Source: Vulcanimicrobiota bacterium
GTDB lineage: Bacteria > Vulcanimicrobiota > Xenobia > Xenobiales > JADMJV01
Direction: 5' to 3'
NCBI GenBank assembly: GCA_019637395.1
Contig: JAHBVR010000002.1
Coordinates: 462,063 to 526,062 of the forward strand
Length of the DNA stretch: 64,000 bases
Below are positions 1 to 7,506 of the stretch, in pieces. Under the pieces are notes generated by a model. The model saw only the letters and a list, made by a program, of their open reading frames with translations, did not search any database and was not told where the DNA came from. Position 1 is the first letter of the stretch. Each line of letters begins with the position of its first letter. Position numbers and translations under genes: made by a program.

Positions 1-38
1 TCCCGAGATCGTCAGTCGCTGGATTTCCCACCCCCGTT

Positions 39-398
39 TCAGGCCGGCCGCACGACCTCCAGCGGGCCGTGGTCGTCACAGTGCCCAGCGTGCGGATGAT
101 GCAGGTGGCCATCGACCAGGTAGCAGAGGTGGTCGCCGTGAGGCACGGCTTCGTGGCCACAGTTCGGGCCGTGAACATGGTCTTTGGGGTGACCCGAACA
201 AACGTGGTCGGGAGTACAGGCCGCCGGATTCTTCTCCGAAATTTCGATACTGTGATGCTCCACGGCCGAGTCACCGGTCGGATGATGCAGGTGGCCATCA
301 TGCAGATAGTCCACGTGGTCATTGTGTTTTACGGCGGTGTGGCCACAGCTCTGGCCGTGCTGGTGATCGTGATGCTGACAGGTTTGCTGATTTGACAT
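39..398 (-). CDS. His-rich putative metal-binding protein
   Basis: This 119-aa soluble protein is exceptionally rich in His, Asp and Cys. It is built from two copies of a unit reading roughly C-G-H-x2-V-x-H-x-D-H-x2-Y-L-x-D-G-H-L-H-H, at about residues 18-39 and 80-101, joined by a linker with another Cys/His cluster. There is no signal peptide or membrane segment. The start has a good AGGAG site 8 nt upstream. It lies 11 bp downstream of an ArsR/SmtB-type repressor on the same strand, so the two form an operon. Such His-rich proteins usually buffer Zn, Ni or Co; that role is inferred from composition and neighbour. A transporter may lie beyond the left edge. Confidence 0.8.
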   Translation of the reverse strand: MSNQQTCQHHDHQHGQSCGHTAVKHNDHVDYLHDGHLHHPTGDSAVEHHSIEISEKNPAACTPDHVCSGHPKDHVHGPNCGHEAVPHGDHLCYLVDGHLHHPHAGHCDDHGPLEVVRPA

Positions 399-409
399 GT
401 TGGTTTCTC

Positions 410-739
410 CTAGGTTGAATGTTGGGCGTGAACCAGAGCCGAGCGAATCAGATCGCTCACGTGTTCATCCGCCAGAGAATAAAAGATGTGCTTGCCTTCG
501 CGTCTTCGCTCTATCAAGCGCTCGTTTCGCAACACTTTGAGACGCTGAGAAATGGTTGAAACTTCCTGTCCAAAGAAGGCGGCCAGGTCGCCCACGCACC
601 GTTCCCCCTCCATCAAGCATTCCATCAGTAACAACCGCGCCGGGTCTCCCAGAGCGCGGAACATCGCGGCGGCCTGATCCCTGGCTCGGGTGCCGGCCAC
701 CTTGATTTCACCAGCAGAATGACTGCATGCGGAGTTCAT
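410..739 (-). CDS. ArsR/SmtB-family metal-responsive repressor
   Basis: A 109-aa winged-helix regulator with the family core A-L-G-D-P-A-R and a recognition helix containing S-T-I-S-Q-R-L. The C-terminal helix reads D-x-H, then ten residues, H-x2-H (D-E-H...V-H-A-Q-H). This matches the alpha-5 zinc site of SmtB/ZiaR/CzrA (D104, H106, H117, E/H120). The alpha-3 motif E-R-C-V-G-D-L keeps one Cys of the arsenic/cadmium E-L-C-V-C-D-L site, so zinc is the likelier inducer. It probably represses its own operon with the His-rich gene downstream. The ATG lies inside a run of GTTCAT repeats that may be part of the operator. Confidence 0.88.
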   Translation of the reverse strand: MNSACSHSAGEIKVAGTRARDQAAAMFRALGDPARLLLMECLMEGERCVGDLAAFFGQEVSTISQRLKVLRNERLIERRREGKHIFYSLADEHVSDLIRSALVHAQHST

Positions 740-746
740 GGTTCAT

Positions 747-783
747 CTGTTCATTTCAACAATCGTTCAAGTGTTGATTCAAC
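747..783. promoter_or_regulatory. candidate ArsR-type operator
   Basis: Upstream of the ArsR-type gene there is a perfect inverted repeat TCAACA (756-761) / TGTTGA (772-777) with a 10-nt spacer. It overlaps a second palindrome, GTTGA-T-TCAAC (773-783). Three GTTCAT copies lie between 734 and 756. ArsR/SmtB operators are imperfect inverted repeats of this kind close to the start codon. Binding is inferred from position and symmetry only. Confidence 0.45.
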
Positions 784-843
784 CTACATCACGGAGCAAG
801 AGTTGTCAAGGACCTCAAATCAGGCAAGTCGAATCGCCCCATC

Positions 844-1167
844 ATGAGAAAGCTCTTTTGGTTTCTGCTGACCGCCTCGGCCTGGGCCGACGAGCCCTCG
901 ATGCAACAGGACATTTTGCTGGGGTTCAAGTGGGCGGTGATCCTGGTGGTGGGAGTCATCGGCGGAATGTGGCTGCTGTTTGCCTTCGTGCAGAAATTTG
1001 GTGGAATGGGCGGCGCCCAATGGGGACCGCACAAAGTCGAGGATATTGGCCCCATCGATCGTCAGAAATCGAATGCTTTCGCGGCCAGGGAGCGCGAGGC
1101 CATGCGTCAGCCTTACGTGGACAACTACCAATATCCGCAAGCGGAAAGTTACGATTTCGGCTCTTGA
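844..1167 (+). CDS. small membrane protein with signal peptide
   Basis: A 107-aa protein beginning with a short signal peptide (M-R-K-L-F-W-F-L-L-T-A-S-A-W-A, then D-E-P). One transmembrane helix follows at about residues 29-50 (A-V-I-L-V-V-G-V-I-G-G-M-W-L-L-F), with a polar tail of some 55 residues rich in Tyr, Gln and charged residues. I do not recognise the family. It ends 1 bp from the convergent permease gene. No strong ribosome site is visible before the ATG; a later start would remove the signal peptide, so this one is preferred. Confidence 0.6.
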   Translation: MRKLFWFLLTASAWADEPSMQQDILLGFKWAVILVVGVIGGMWLLFAFVQKFGGMGGAQWGPHKVEDIGPIDRQKSNAFAAREREAMRQPYVDNYQYPQAESYDFGS

Positions 1168-1168
1168 G

Positions 1169-2458
1169 CTAAATCGGTCTGAGCACGTTCTGGCCCAGAA
1201 CGGCCCAGCTCAGGGCCACCAGCACAAAAGTCCAGACCCAGAAAAGCGAGTGTAGCGCTAAGGCCTCCGGGCTCTCCTTGACGATCTGACCTACGCAGAC
1301 GGTATGGGTGCAGGTGGGATCGCAGATGGATTGTACCTGTCCCAGGCATAGAAAGGCGGCCAGCAAGGCGCTGACCGGTAACAGCTTGCTCTTGATCAGG
1401 AGAACCGCCACACCGCTACCCAGGCCATAAAGCGTTAAGGGGCCCCGGTAGGTGGCCAGCGGGGCCAGCAAGGTGAAGATCAGAATGAACTTCACGGGAG
1501 ACTGTGGAGCCAGCCAGGCTACGATGGGCCCCAGTGCTTCTTCACTAAGGGGATGCCGAAAGGCTTCCAGGGCTATGCCCAGGCCGATAAAAAGCACGAT
1601 CACCGTCGCCACTTCGCGTGTCCCTTCGATCAAGGCACGGCTCAGGTTGCTCAGGCAGTGGCGAGGTTGGGTGGCCAGGGCACCGTAAAGAAGGGATAGC
1701 AGCATGGTGGGCAGGGGCGAGAGGTGCAGCGGACCCATCAGAAGCAAGGGTACGACGGGAGTCACCAGCGCCCACCAGGGAAGGGCCGGCGCTGCTTCCG
1801 TCTCGACCGGACTGGCCCAGGCAAAGCGCCTTTCCCGCCGAATCTGAAAGGCCAGGTAGGCCAGGGTGAAAACCGCGAGCAGAGCCAGATAGGGCACGGA
1901 CAGGCGCAGACAAAGCGCCAGGTCCACCTTGAAGATATCCATGAAGATCTGTAGAGCCAGCGGATTCACCAGATTTCCCAGGGCCACTCCGAAAAGCATC
2001 AGCGTACCGGCCAAACGCGGGCTGTATCCCACCGAGATTAAAATGGGCAAGACCAGGTTACCTACCAGCAGGATGGCGGCCACGCCGCTTAAGGAGGTGA
2101 AGTTGATGGCCACTACCAGCAACATGCAAATTCCTTGTCCGGCTTTGCGGTCGCCGGCATACTCCGCAGCTCGGGCCACCAACGCTCGGGTGATGCCTTG
2201 CTGAGTGACGAGCTGGGCCAAAGCTCCGCCGAAGATGGCTGCCACTACCGACCGGGCCATCGCCACACTTCCTTTGCCGAGCACTTCCACGGTCAAGAGT
2301 TCTTCAAGTTGGCCGAGCGTCAGTTGCTGATGGAGCCCGACCAGGGTGGCTACCGACAAACCTAAGCAGGGAAGGGCAAGCATGGCCGGCATCCAGCGGT
2401 TAACCATCAGAGCCGAAAAAACCACGAAGAGAACCAGAAGCGTGAGAGAGGTTAGCAT
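1169..2458 (-). CDS. ion-transporter superfamily permease
   Basis: A 429-aa inner-membrane protein with about eleven hydrophobic helices. Its first half carries blocks typical of GntP/CitMHS/ArsB-like members of the ion transporter superfamily: the segment V-A-A-I-F-G-G-A-L-A-Q-L-V near residue 73, A-E-Y-A-G-D-R-K near 97, and a Gly/Asn-rich re-entrant region F-G-V-A-L-G-N-L-V-N-P. These permeases move organic acids or oxyanions with H+ or Na+; the substrate cannot be read here. The ATG at 2458 is preferred over a TTG one codon upstream because AGGTGG lies about 6 nt before it. It is divergent from the TonB receptor, so a shared iron or metabolite control region is possible. Confidence 0.78.
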   Translation of the reverse strand: MLTSLTLLVLFVVFSALMVNRWMPAMLALPCLGLSVATLVGLHQQLTLGQLEELLTVEVLGKGSVAMARSVVAAIFGGALAQLVTQQGITRALVARAAEYAGDRKAGQGICMLLVVAINFTSLSGVAAILLVGNLVLPILISVGYSPRLAGTLMLFGVALGNLVNPLALQIFMDIFKVDLALCLRLSVPYLALLAVFTLAYLAFQIRRERRFAWASPVETEAAPALPWWALVTPVVPLLLMGPLHLSPLPTMLLSLLYGALATQPRHCLSNLSRALIEGTREVATVIVLFIGLGIALEAFRHPLSEEALGPIVAWLAPQSPVKFILIFTLLAPLATYRGPLTLYGLGSGVAVLLIKSKLLPVSALLAAFLCLGQVQSICDPTCTHTVCVGQIVKESPEALALHSLFWVWTFVLVALSWAVLGQNVLRPI

Positions 2459-2504
2459 CAAACCCCACCTGTCGAAATTAAGGGCCTTCTCTTTTGCTGT
2501 AGAG

Positions 2505-2522
2505 ATGATACTTTCCTATCAT
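2505..2522. promoter_or_regulatory. inverted repeat, possible operator
   Basis: ATGATA-6 nt-TATCAT is a perfect 6-bp inverted repeat in the divergent region between the permease and the TonB receptor, 47 bp from the permease start. It could be a regulator site for the permease; no regulator is identified. Confidence 0.35.
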
Positions 2523-2541
2523 TTTACCCCAGGGGGTGTTT

Positions 2542-2561
2542 GATAATAATAACTTCTTATC
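2542..2561 (+). promoter_or_regulatory. Fur-like box upstream of TonB receptor
   Basis: The sequence GATAATAATAACTTCTTATC resembles the Fur consensus GATAATGATAATCATTATC, with matching outer GATAAT and TTATC arms. It lies 67 bp upstream of the receptor start. A -10-like TAAAAT follows near 2587. This suggests iron repression of the receptor, inferred from similarity only. Confidence 0.4.
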
Positions 2562-2628
2562 GATAGCAGGATGTTTTAGACGAGGCTAAAATTTTTCTGG
2601 CTCACGATCCTTGGGAGGTTCTCGTCAC

Positions 2629-4956
2629 TTGTCTCGATTCTATCTGCTATTCGCCGTGGTGCTGCTGACCGCTCAGGTGTGGGCGGCCGAGATTCAGGGG
2701 GATTTGTTGGTTCGGGTGCTCCGGGCCGACAACGACAAACCCATCGTGAAGGCCGTGATCCGTCTTCAAGATAAAGGCGGACGCCGCGAAGTCTTGGAAA
2801 AACTGACGGATGAGTCAGGTAGGGTTCAGTTCAACAGTCTGGAGCTGGGCGAATACTACCTGGAAATCTCCCATCCCGAGTATGAGGGAGATCGTAGCCT
2901 GGTCAAAATCAATGCCGGGGCTGAAACCAACTACTTCACCCTGCTGGACTTGAAAGGCCAGGAGAAGGTCCTTCGCTTCAAGGAAGATCTCTTATTGGTC
3001 AACGGCAAGGACCCCAACGATGGGGCAGTCGCTCGCCGCAATGAAGACTTTGTGCGCACTCAATTGGCGGACCGCAGCTTGCCCGGCATCCTGGCCACCG
3101 TCCCCGGCACCGCCAACAACTCCGTGGGCCAGGTGCATGTTCGCGGGGATCACCGCGCTATCAACTTCTCTTTAGATGGAGTTACCCTGCCGATTGCCCC
3201 GTCCAGTTCCACCACCTCTCCCATCGACCCTGACTTCATCGATCAGCTCGAATTGCGGACCGGCAGCTACAACGGCAGTCAGAGCGGAGCGGGCGGCATG
3301 GTCCTCAACGCCATCACCGATTGGGGAGCGAAAGAGCCCTTCTTTGAACTACGCCCCAGCCTGGGTAGCCAGGGCACCCAACAGGTAATGCTCAAATTGG
3401 GCGGTTCTAACCAGGACCAGACCTTCAGCTACCTGGTTGCGGCCAAGACCGGCACTACCGACATGAAGTTCGAACCTCCCAGCCCGACCGACCAGTTGCT
3501 CAACAACAAGGGCCAGAATACCAATCTGCTGGCCCGTTTTCGGGTGCGCGATGAACTGGACGAATGGGGATTGACGCTCTCCCATCAGGCCGGTCTCTAC
3601 GGTGTCTCCCAAACTCCTCAGAACTTTGCCGCCGGGGTGCGTCAGACGCAACAGGACATCAATACCTTTGCGCTCGGCAGTTGGAAACGCCGCCTGGACG
3701 AGAATTCCGATCTCAACATGTCGCTGGCCTACTATCGCTCCCGTCAAACGGTGAATAACAATGGGGTTTTTACTCGCTACCAGGTGTTTGATGAGGCCAT
3801 CAATCCGGAGCTTGCCGAAGAAGGCCTGCCGGCCGACCCGACCAACCCGGGCTCTCCCTACCTGCCCACCACCTTGACCGAGTTCCGGCAGTTTCAGCCG
3901 GCTTTTCAATACACTCGCCGACTGGGCGATAATCATCGAATCGTATTGGGGGGCAACGCCAACTTTATCCATTCCCACCAGGACATCGACATCGTCGACG
4001 CCGGCGGAGGCGGCGCCTTACCCGATCAGGCCTTGCGTTTTCAGGCCCAGGTCGCCCGGGCCGGTTTTTCCGGCGGTTTGTTTTTCAGCCACACTCTACC
4101 GATTGTGGACGAGCTGATCCTGAACTATGGGGTCCGCCTGGACCGCTTCAACGATGGAATCGCAGTGAACACCGGGCAGATCAGCCCCTTTGCCAATCTC
4201 GCTTACGCGCCCACCGCCCAGGACGTCTTCCGACTTTCTTATCATCGCCTCTTCCAGGCCCCTCCCCTGGAACTCGACCTGGGTTTTTCCAACTCGGTGC
4301 TTCCACAGCGGGTGCACCTTTACGAGGCCAGTTACGAGCACCAATTTGAAGGGGGAGTCACCGCCAAGCTGGCCGCCCTCCACAAAAGCTACCGCGACCA
4401 GGTGGACACGGGACAGTTGATCTCGTTATCCAACATTCCCCTCTACGCGCCCGTCAACTTCAGCCGCGCCAGCTACGACGGCATCGAACTGAGCGTGAAC
4501 AGCCACAATAAAACCGGCTTGAACGGCTTTCTCGGCGCCAACCTCAGCTGGGCCCGGCCGCTCCAGGCCGGCAGCGCCGGAATTCTCAGCCAGTACAATG
4601 ACCACGACCAGCGCCTTCAACTTACGGCCGGCCTGTCTCATACCTGGGAAAACGGCCTGACGGTAGCCTCTGACATCTTCTACGGCAGTGGCTTTCCTCA
4701 GGACGCGTTGGGTCTTTATAACGCTCAGGGGATTTATCCCTACGGCCTCAACCAGCAGCGAATCCCGCGTTTTCTCGCCAACCTCTCGCTCAACTACTGG
4801 CCGGTTCGCGAAACCAACAGTGTGGAATATGGCGGTAGCCTTCAGGTGATCAATCTCTTCGACCAGCGCAACTTGATCAACTTCTTCAGCGACTTTTCCG
4901 GCACGCGATTTCATCAGCAGCGGCGCATCCTGCTGAACGGAATGGTGCGGTTCTAA
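2629..4956 (+). CDS. TonB-dependent outer-membrane receptor
   Basis: A 775-aa outer-membrane protein. The TTG at 2629 is chosen over the TTG at 2611 because GGGAGGT lies 9 nt before it and it gives a clean signal peptide (M-S-R-F-Y-L-L-F-A-V-V-L-L-T, cut after V-W-A). Residues about 22-110 form a carboxypeptidase-regulatory-like beta-sandwich. A plug follows (about 120-230) with the typical V-H-V-R-G-D...F-S-L-D-G-V run, then a long beta-barrel of alternating aromatic strands ending in Phe (M-V-R-F). Such proteins import siderophores, B12 or glycans using TonB energy; the ligand is unknown. A Fur-like box upstream favours an iron chelate. The gene is direct evidence for an outer membrane. Confidence 0.9.
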   Translation: MSRFYLLFAVVLLTAQVWAAEIQGDLLVRVLRADNDKPIVKAVIRLQDKGGRREVLEKLTDESGRVQFNSLELGEYYLEISHPEYEGDRSLVKINAGAETNYFTLLDLKGQEKVLRFKEDLLLVNGKDPNDGAVARRNEDFVRTQLADRSLPGILATVPGTANNSVGQVHVRGDHRAINFSLDGVTLPIAPSSSTTSPIDPDFIDQLELRTGSYNGSQSGAGGMVLNAITDWGAKEPFFELRPSLGSQGTQQVMLKLGGSNQDQTFSYLVAAKTGTTDMKFEPPSPTDQLLNNKGQNTNLLARFRVRDELDEWGLTLSHQAGLYGVSQTPQNFAAGVRQTQQDINTFALGSWKRRLDENSDLNMSLAYYRSRQTVNNNGVFTRYQVFDEAINPELAEEGLPADPTNPGSPYLPTTLTEFRQFQPAFQYTRRLGDNHRIVLGGNANFIHSHQDIDIVDAGGGGALPDQALRFQAQVARAGFSGGLFFSHTLPIVDELILNYGVRLDRFNDGIAVNTGQISPFANLAYAPTAQDVFRLSYHRLFQAPPLELDLGFSNSVLPQRVHLYEASYEHQFEGGVTAKLAALHKSYRDQVDTGQLISLSNIPLYAPVNFSRASYDGIELSVNSHNKTGLNGFLGANLSWARPLQAGSAGILSQYNDHDQRLQLTAGLSHTWENGLTVASDIFYGSGFPQDALGLYNAQGIYPYGLNQQRIPRFLANLSLNYWPVRETNSVEYGGSLQVINLFDQRNLINFFSDFSGTRFHQQRRILLNGMVRF

Positions 4957-5044
4957 GTTTTGAAGGTTCTGCGGGTGGGTCACTCGCCCAGCGGCCAACA
5001 TCCGCCAAAAGGCCCATGCAACCCGCAACGGGAAACACCACAGC

Positions 5045-6370
5045 ATGGACGAGATCGAAAAACTACGGGCCGAGGGGGCCTATCTGGACACGGCCAGGTT
5101 TACTCTCGACTCGCTTAAAGCTCGCCAGAAGCTGGCGGGATTCCAGTTGCCCGAATCGGGCCTGTGGCTGGTCAAGCTGGTGCAGGCCGCCGTTGTTCTA
5201 AAAGCCCCCTCCATTACCATCGCCTTCGCTCGCAGCACCGTTAGTGTCCGCTTCGAGGCTGCGAAGCTACCCGAGGCGCAAGATTTGCTCAATCTGGTCA
5301 TGAGCGGCCAGCTTCCCCAAGAACCGGAAAAGCTTCACCTGGTCACCGCCCTGCGTTCCTGCGCCAGCGCCACCACCGAGTCAGTCGAATGGCACAGTGG
5401 GGGAGGCATGGTCAAGCTGGACGCCCGGGTCACACGCACCGGCACCTCAGAACAGCCCGGCTTCCAATTGATCGCCACCCGGCCCCCGCGTGCCCGCACC
5501 CTGGCCAGGACGCTGGCCACCTCGGTTTCCCACCTGGTGCGCAACACCGCCGAAGAATACGAAGCGGTGGCCCAACGCTGCTGGGTCTGTCCCATCCCCG
5601 TCCTTCTGGACGGGCGTCCGCTGCAGCGGGGCTACGACAGCCCGCTGTTACGCGGCCTGCTCGACACGCCCGGCGAGGTCATCCTGCAATATGAGAAGTC
5701 GCGCGCCAATTTGCCCACCTTTTGCGTGGGGATACGCCAGATCCCGCCTCTGCCGGGCCGGCCCGCCCTGGCCGCCCTGGAAAGCCGGGCCGAGCTGCGC
5801 AGGCCGGTGTTCAAGCAAGGCACTTTTCTGCGCTGGCGGAACGAGGGCGACTCCATCGGCGCCGCTCTTACCGTCCAGTGCTACCGGGACTGCAAACAGC
5901 GCATCGACTTTGTCTGGGACGGAGCGGTGGTGGCCAGTCACGAGCTGGAGTGGCAGCTGGCCCGGCCCAAATCCTGGCTGGGCCACGGCCAACACCACCT
6001 GGGACTCCGGCTGGTTTTTGCTGTCGATGGAGCGGAGCTTGATCTGAGTCAGTTCGAAGTGCGGGACAAAGCCGCCCTGGCTCGCCAACTGATGGAACAA
6101 TGCAAACCCGCCCTGCTGGAACTCATCGAGGAGCTCCTCAACAGAATCAGGGAACTCTACTACGTCCACTTCACCTTCACGGCGGGAAAGGCGGTCGGCC
6201 TCGGGCTGGGAACCTACGCCCTTGGTGGTTCCGCCGTTTGGGGCGCCTGGTTCCTGGCTCCTTTCGGTATTGCGGTGGGAGGAGGAGCCTACGCCTCTCT
6301 GCTGAGCTATCGGCATATAGTCCAGGCCTCCCTCAAAGCGCTCCGAGAGGCCTTGACGGCCCATGCGTAA
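5045..6370 (+). CDS. unknown protein, possibly GHKL-like, C-terminal TM
   Basis: A 441-aa protein. The N-terminus (F-T-L-D-S-L-K-A-R-Q-K-L, then W-L-V-K-L-V-Q-A-A-V) reminds me of uncharacterised bacterial proteins that start with an HSP90/GHKL-like helix followed by beta strands, but I see no clear ATP-binding N-G boxes. A C-x2-C pair (R-C-W-V-C-P) lies near residue 178. Two hydrophobic segments near the C-terminus (about 378-420, Gly-rich) should anchor it in the membrane with a long cytoplasmic N-terminal part. It overlaps the next gene by 8 bp, so they are co-transcribed. Function unknown. Confidence 0.7.
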   Translation: MDEIEKLRAEGAYLDTARFTLDSLKARQKLAGFQLPESGLWLVKLVQAAVVLKAPSITIAFARSTVSVRFEAAKLPEAQDLLNLVMSGQLPQEPEKLHLVTALRSCASATTESVEWHSGGGMVKLDARVTRTGTSEQPGFQLIATRPPRARTLARTLATSVSHLVRNTAEEYEAVAQRCWVCPIPVLLDGRPLQRGYDSPLLRGLLDTPGEVILQYEKSRANLPTFCVGIRQIPPLPGRPALAALESRAELRRPVFKQGTFLRWRNEGDSIGAALTVQCYRDCKQRIDFVWDGAVVASHELEWQLARPKSWLGHGQHHLGLRLVFAVDGAELDLSQFEVRDKAALARQLMEQCKPALLELIEELLNRIRELYYVHFTFTAGKAVGLGLGTYALGGSAVWGAWFLAPFGIAVGGGAYASLLSYRHIVQASLKALREALTAHA

Positions 6371-6773
6371 GTTTCTCTTGCTCCTCATCCTGCTGACCTG
6401 GGAGGTTGCCGCGACTCGTATCTTTTTCCGTCCCCTGGGCGAAGTGCTCACCCCTGAGATCGGCGTGGTACACGCTCGCCTGGCTCAGGTGCGTGTGGAA
6501 CATCCACATGGATCTTATCAGGTGTTCTGCACTCTGGACGAAGTCGAAGTGCTGCGCGGTCCCAGACCGGCCCGCCAGGTGTTGCACAGCTTTTCCACCC
6601 GGCTGGAGCGCAATGGCATGCGCGTTTCCCCTATCCGCGACGGCTCGGGCCTGGAAACCAGCCTGTCGGAGGGTCAATCCTACTATTTTCTTCTGGATCC
6701 TTCCGGCCAGTTGGCGGTGCGCATCGAACCTGAATCATCGGAGCAGGAGATCAAGAAGTTACTTGACCGTTGA
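6363..6773 (+). CDS. secreted protein of unknown function
   Basis: A 136-aa protein with an N-terminal signal peptide (M-R-K-F-L-L-L-L-I-L-L-T-W-E-V-A-A). The mature part looks like one beta-rich domain with alternating hydrophobic strands. The start codon overlaps the end of the upstream membrane-protein gene by 8 bp, indicating translational coupling. No family recognised. Confidence 0.65.
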   Translation: MRKFLLLLILLTWEVAATRIFFRPLGEVLTPEIGVVHARLAQVRVEHPHGSYQVFCTLDEVEVLRGPRPARQVLHSFSTRLERNGMRVSPIRDGSGLETSLSEGQSYYFLLDPSGQLAVRIEPESSEQEIKKLLDR

Positions 6774-6786
6774 CGGCGGGAGAAAT

Positions 6787-6813
6787 TTGAGCTATATCAA
6801 AAATATATCTCAA
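6787..6813. promoter_or_regulatory. VapB-type operator, inverted repeat
   Basis: TTGAGCTATAT and ATATATCTCAA form an 11-bp inverted repeat with one mismatch and a 5-nt spacer, ending 13 bp before the antitoxin start. VapBC complexes autorepress by binding such palindromes over the promoter, and the AT-rich centre could also hold the -10. The symmetry is seen directly; binding by the downstream VapBC is inferred. Confidence 0.7.
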
Positions 6814-6826
6814 GCCGGAGGCTCCG

Positions 6827-7069
6827 ATGGACATTGCCAAAGTTTTCTGGTCCGGACGCTCACAGGCCGTCCGTCTGCCCAAGGAATACCGGTTCGATTG
6901 CGAGGAAGTGCGCATTCGCCGCCAGGGCAACGCCATCATTCTTGAGCCGGTGACCAGCGACTGGCACTGGCTGGACGCCGCCGTGCGCGAATTGGCGCCC
7001 GACTACCTGACTCAACGCGAACAGCCTGGCGAACAGAAGCGCCCCGCCCTGGACGAGCTGTTTCCCTGA
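6827..7069 (+). CDS. vapB: VapB-type antitoxin (AbrB/SpoVT fold)
   Basis: An 80-aa protein with the swapped-hairpin AbrB pattern: A-K-V-F-W-S-G-R-S-Q-A-V-R-L-P-K-E-Y-R-F at the N-terminus, then I-R-R-Q-G-N-A-I-I-L-E-P. The C-terminal half (W-L-D-A-A-V...L-D-E-L-F-P) is the usual toxin-wrapping tail. GGAGG lies 5 nt before the ATG. The stop overlaps the toxin start (TGATG), the typical coupled arrangement. It should neutralise the VapC partner and autorepress through the palindrome upstream. Confidence 0.9.
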   Translation: MDIAKVFWSGRSQAVRLPKEYRFDCEEVRIRRQGNAIILEPVTSDWHWLDAAVRELAPDYLTQREQPGEQKRPALDELFP

Positions 7070-7464
7070 TGCTGAAATATCTATTGGACACCAACGCAGT
7101 CATCTCACTGCTCAAGGACGACCGCCCGGGATTGGCGCGCAGACTGCGCCAGTGCTCTCCCGGCGAGGTGGGCATTTCCGCCGTGGTCGCGCATGAACTT
7201 TATTTCGGAGCCTTCAAGAGCCAGCGGGTCGAAGCCAATCTGGCGGTGGTGGACCGGCTCGCTTTCGAAGTGCTGGAACTCACGCGCGCAGACGGCCGTG
7301 AGGCCGGGCGAGTGCGCGCCGGGCTGGCCCGGCTAGGCAAGCCGATCGGCCCCTACGACGTGCTCATCGCCGGACAGGCGCTGGCCCGCAAACTGGTGCT
7401 GGTCACCGGCAATTCCAGGGAGTTCTCCCGCGTCGAGGGCCTGCGCTGGGAGGATTGGGAATGA
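7069..7464 (+). CDS. vapC: VapC-type PIN-domain ribonuclease toxin
   Basis: A 131-aa PIN-domain protein. The acidic residues of the Mg-dependent RNase site are visible: L-L-D-T-N-A-V near the N-terminus, the Glu in V-A-H-E-L-Y-F-G, and the Asp in G-P-Y-D-V-L-I-A-G. The last position reads T-G-N-S-R-E-F, as in most VapC proteins. Family members cleave tRNA or rRNA when the antitoxin is degraded. The start overlaps the antitoxin stop by 1 bp. Confidence 0.9.
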   Translation: MLKYLLDTNAVISLLKDDRPGLARRLRQCSPGEVGISAVVAHELYFGAFKSQRVEANLAVVDRLAFEVLELTRADGREAGRVRAGLARLGKPIGPYDVLIAGQALARKLVLVTGNSREFSRVEGLRWEDWE

Positions 7465-7506
7465 ATTCGAGGATCGCCCGCAGCTCGGGACGAAAGGCGC
7501 TCGCCT

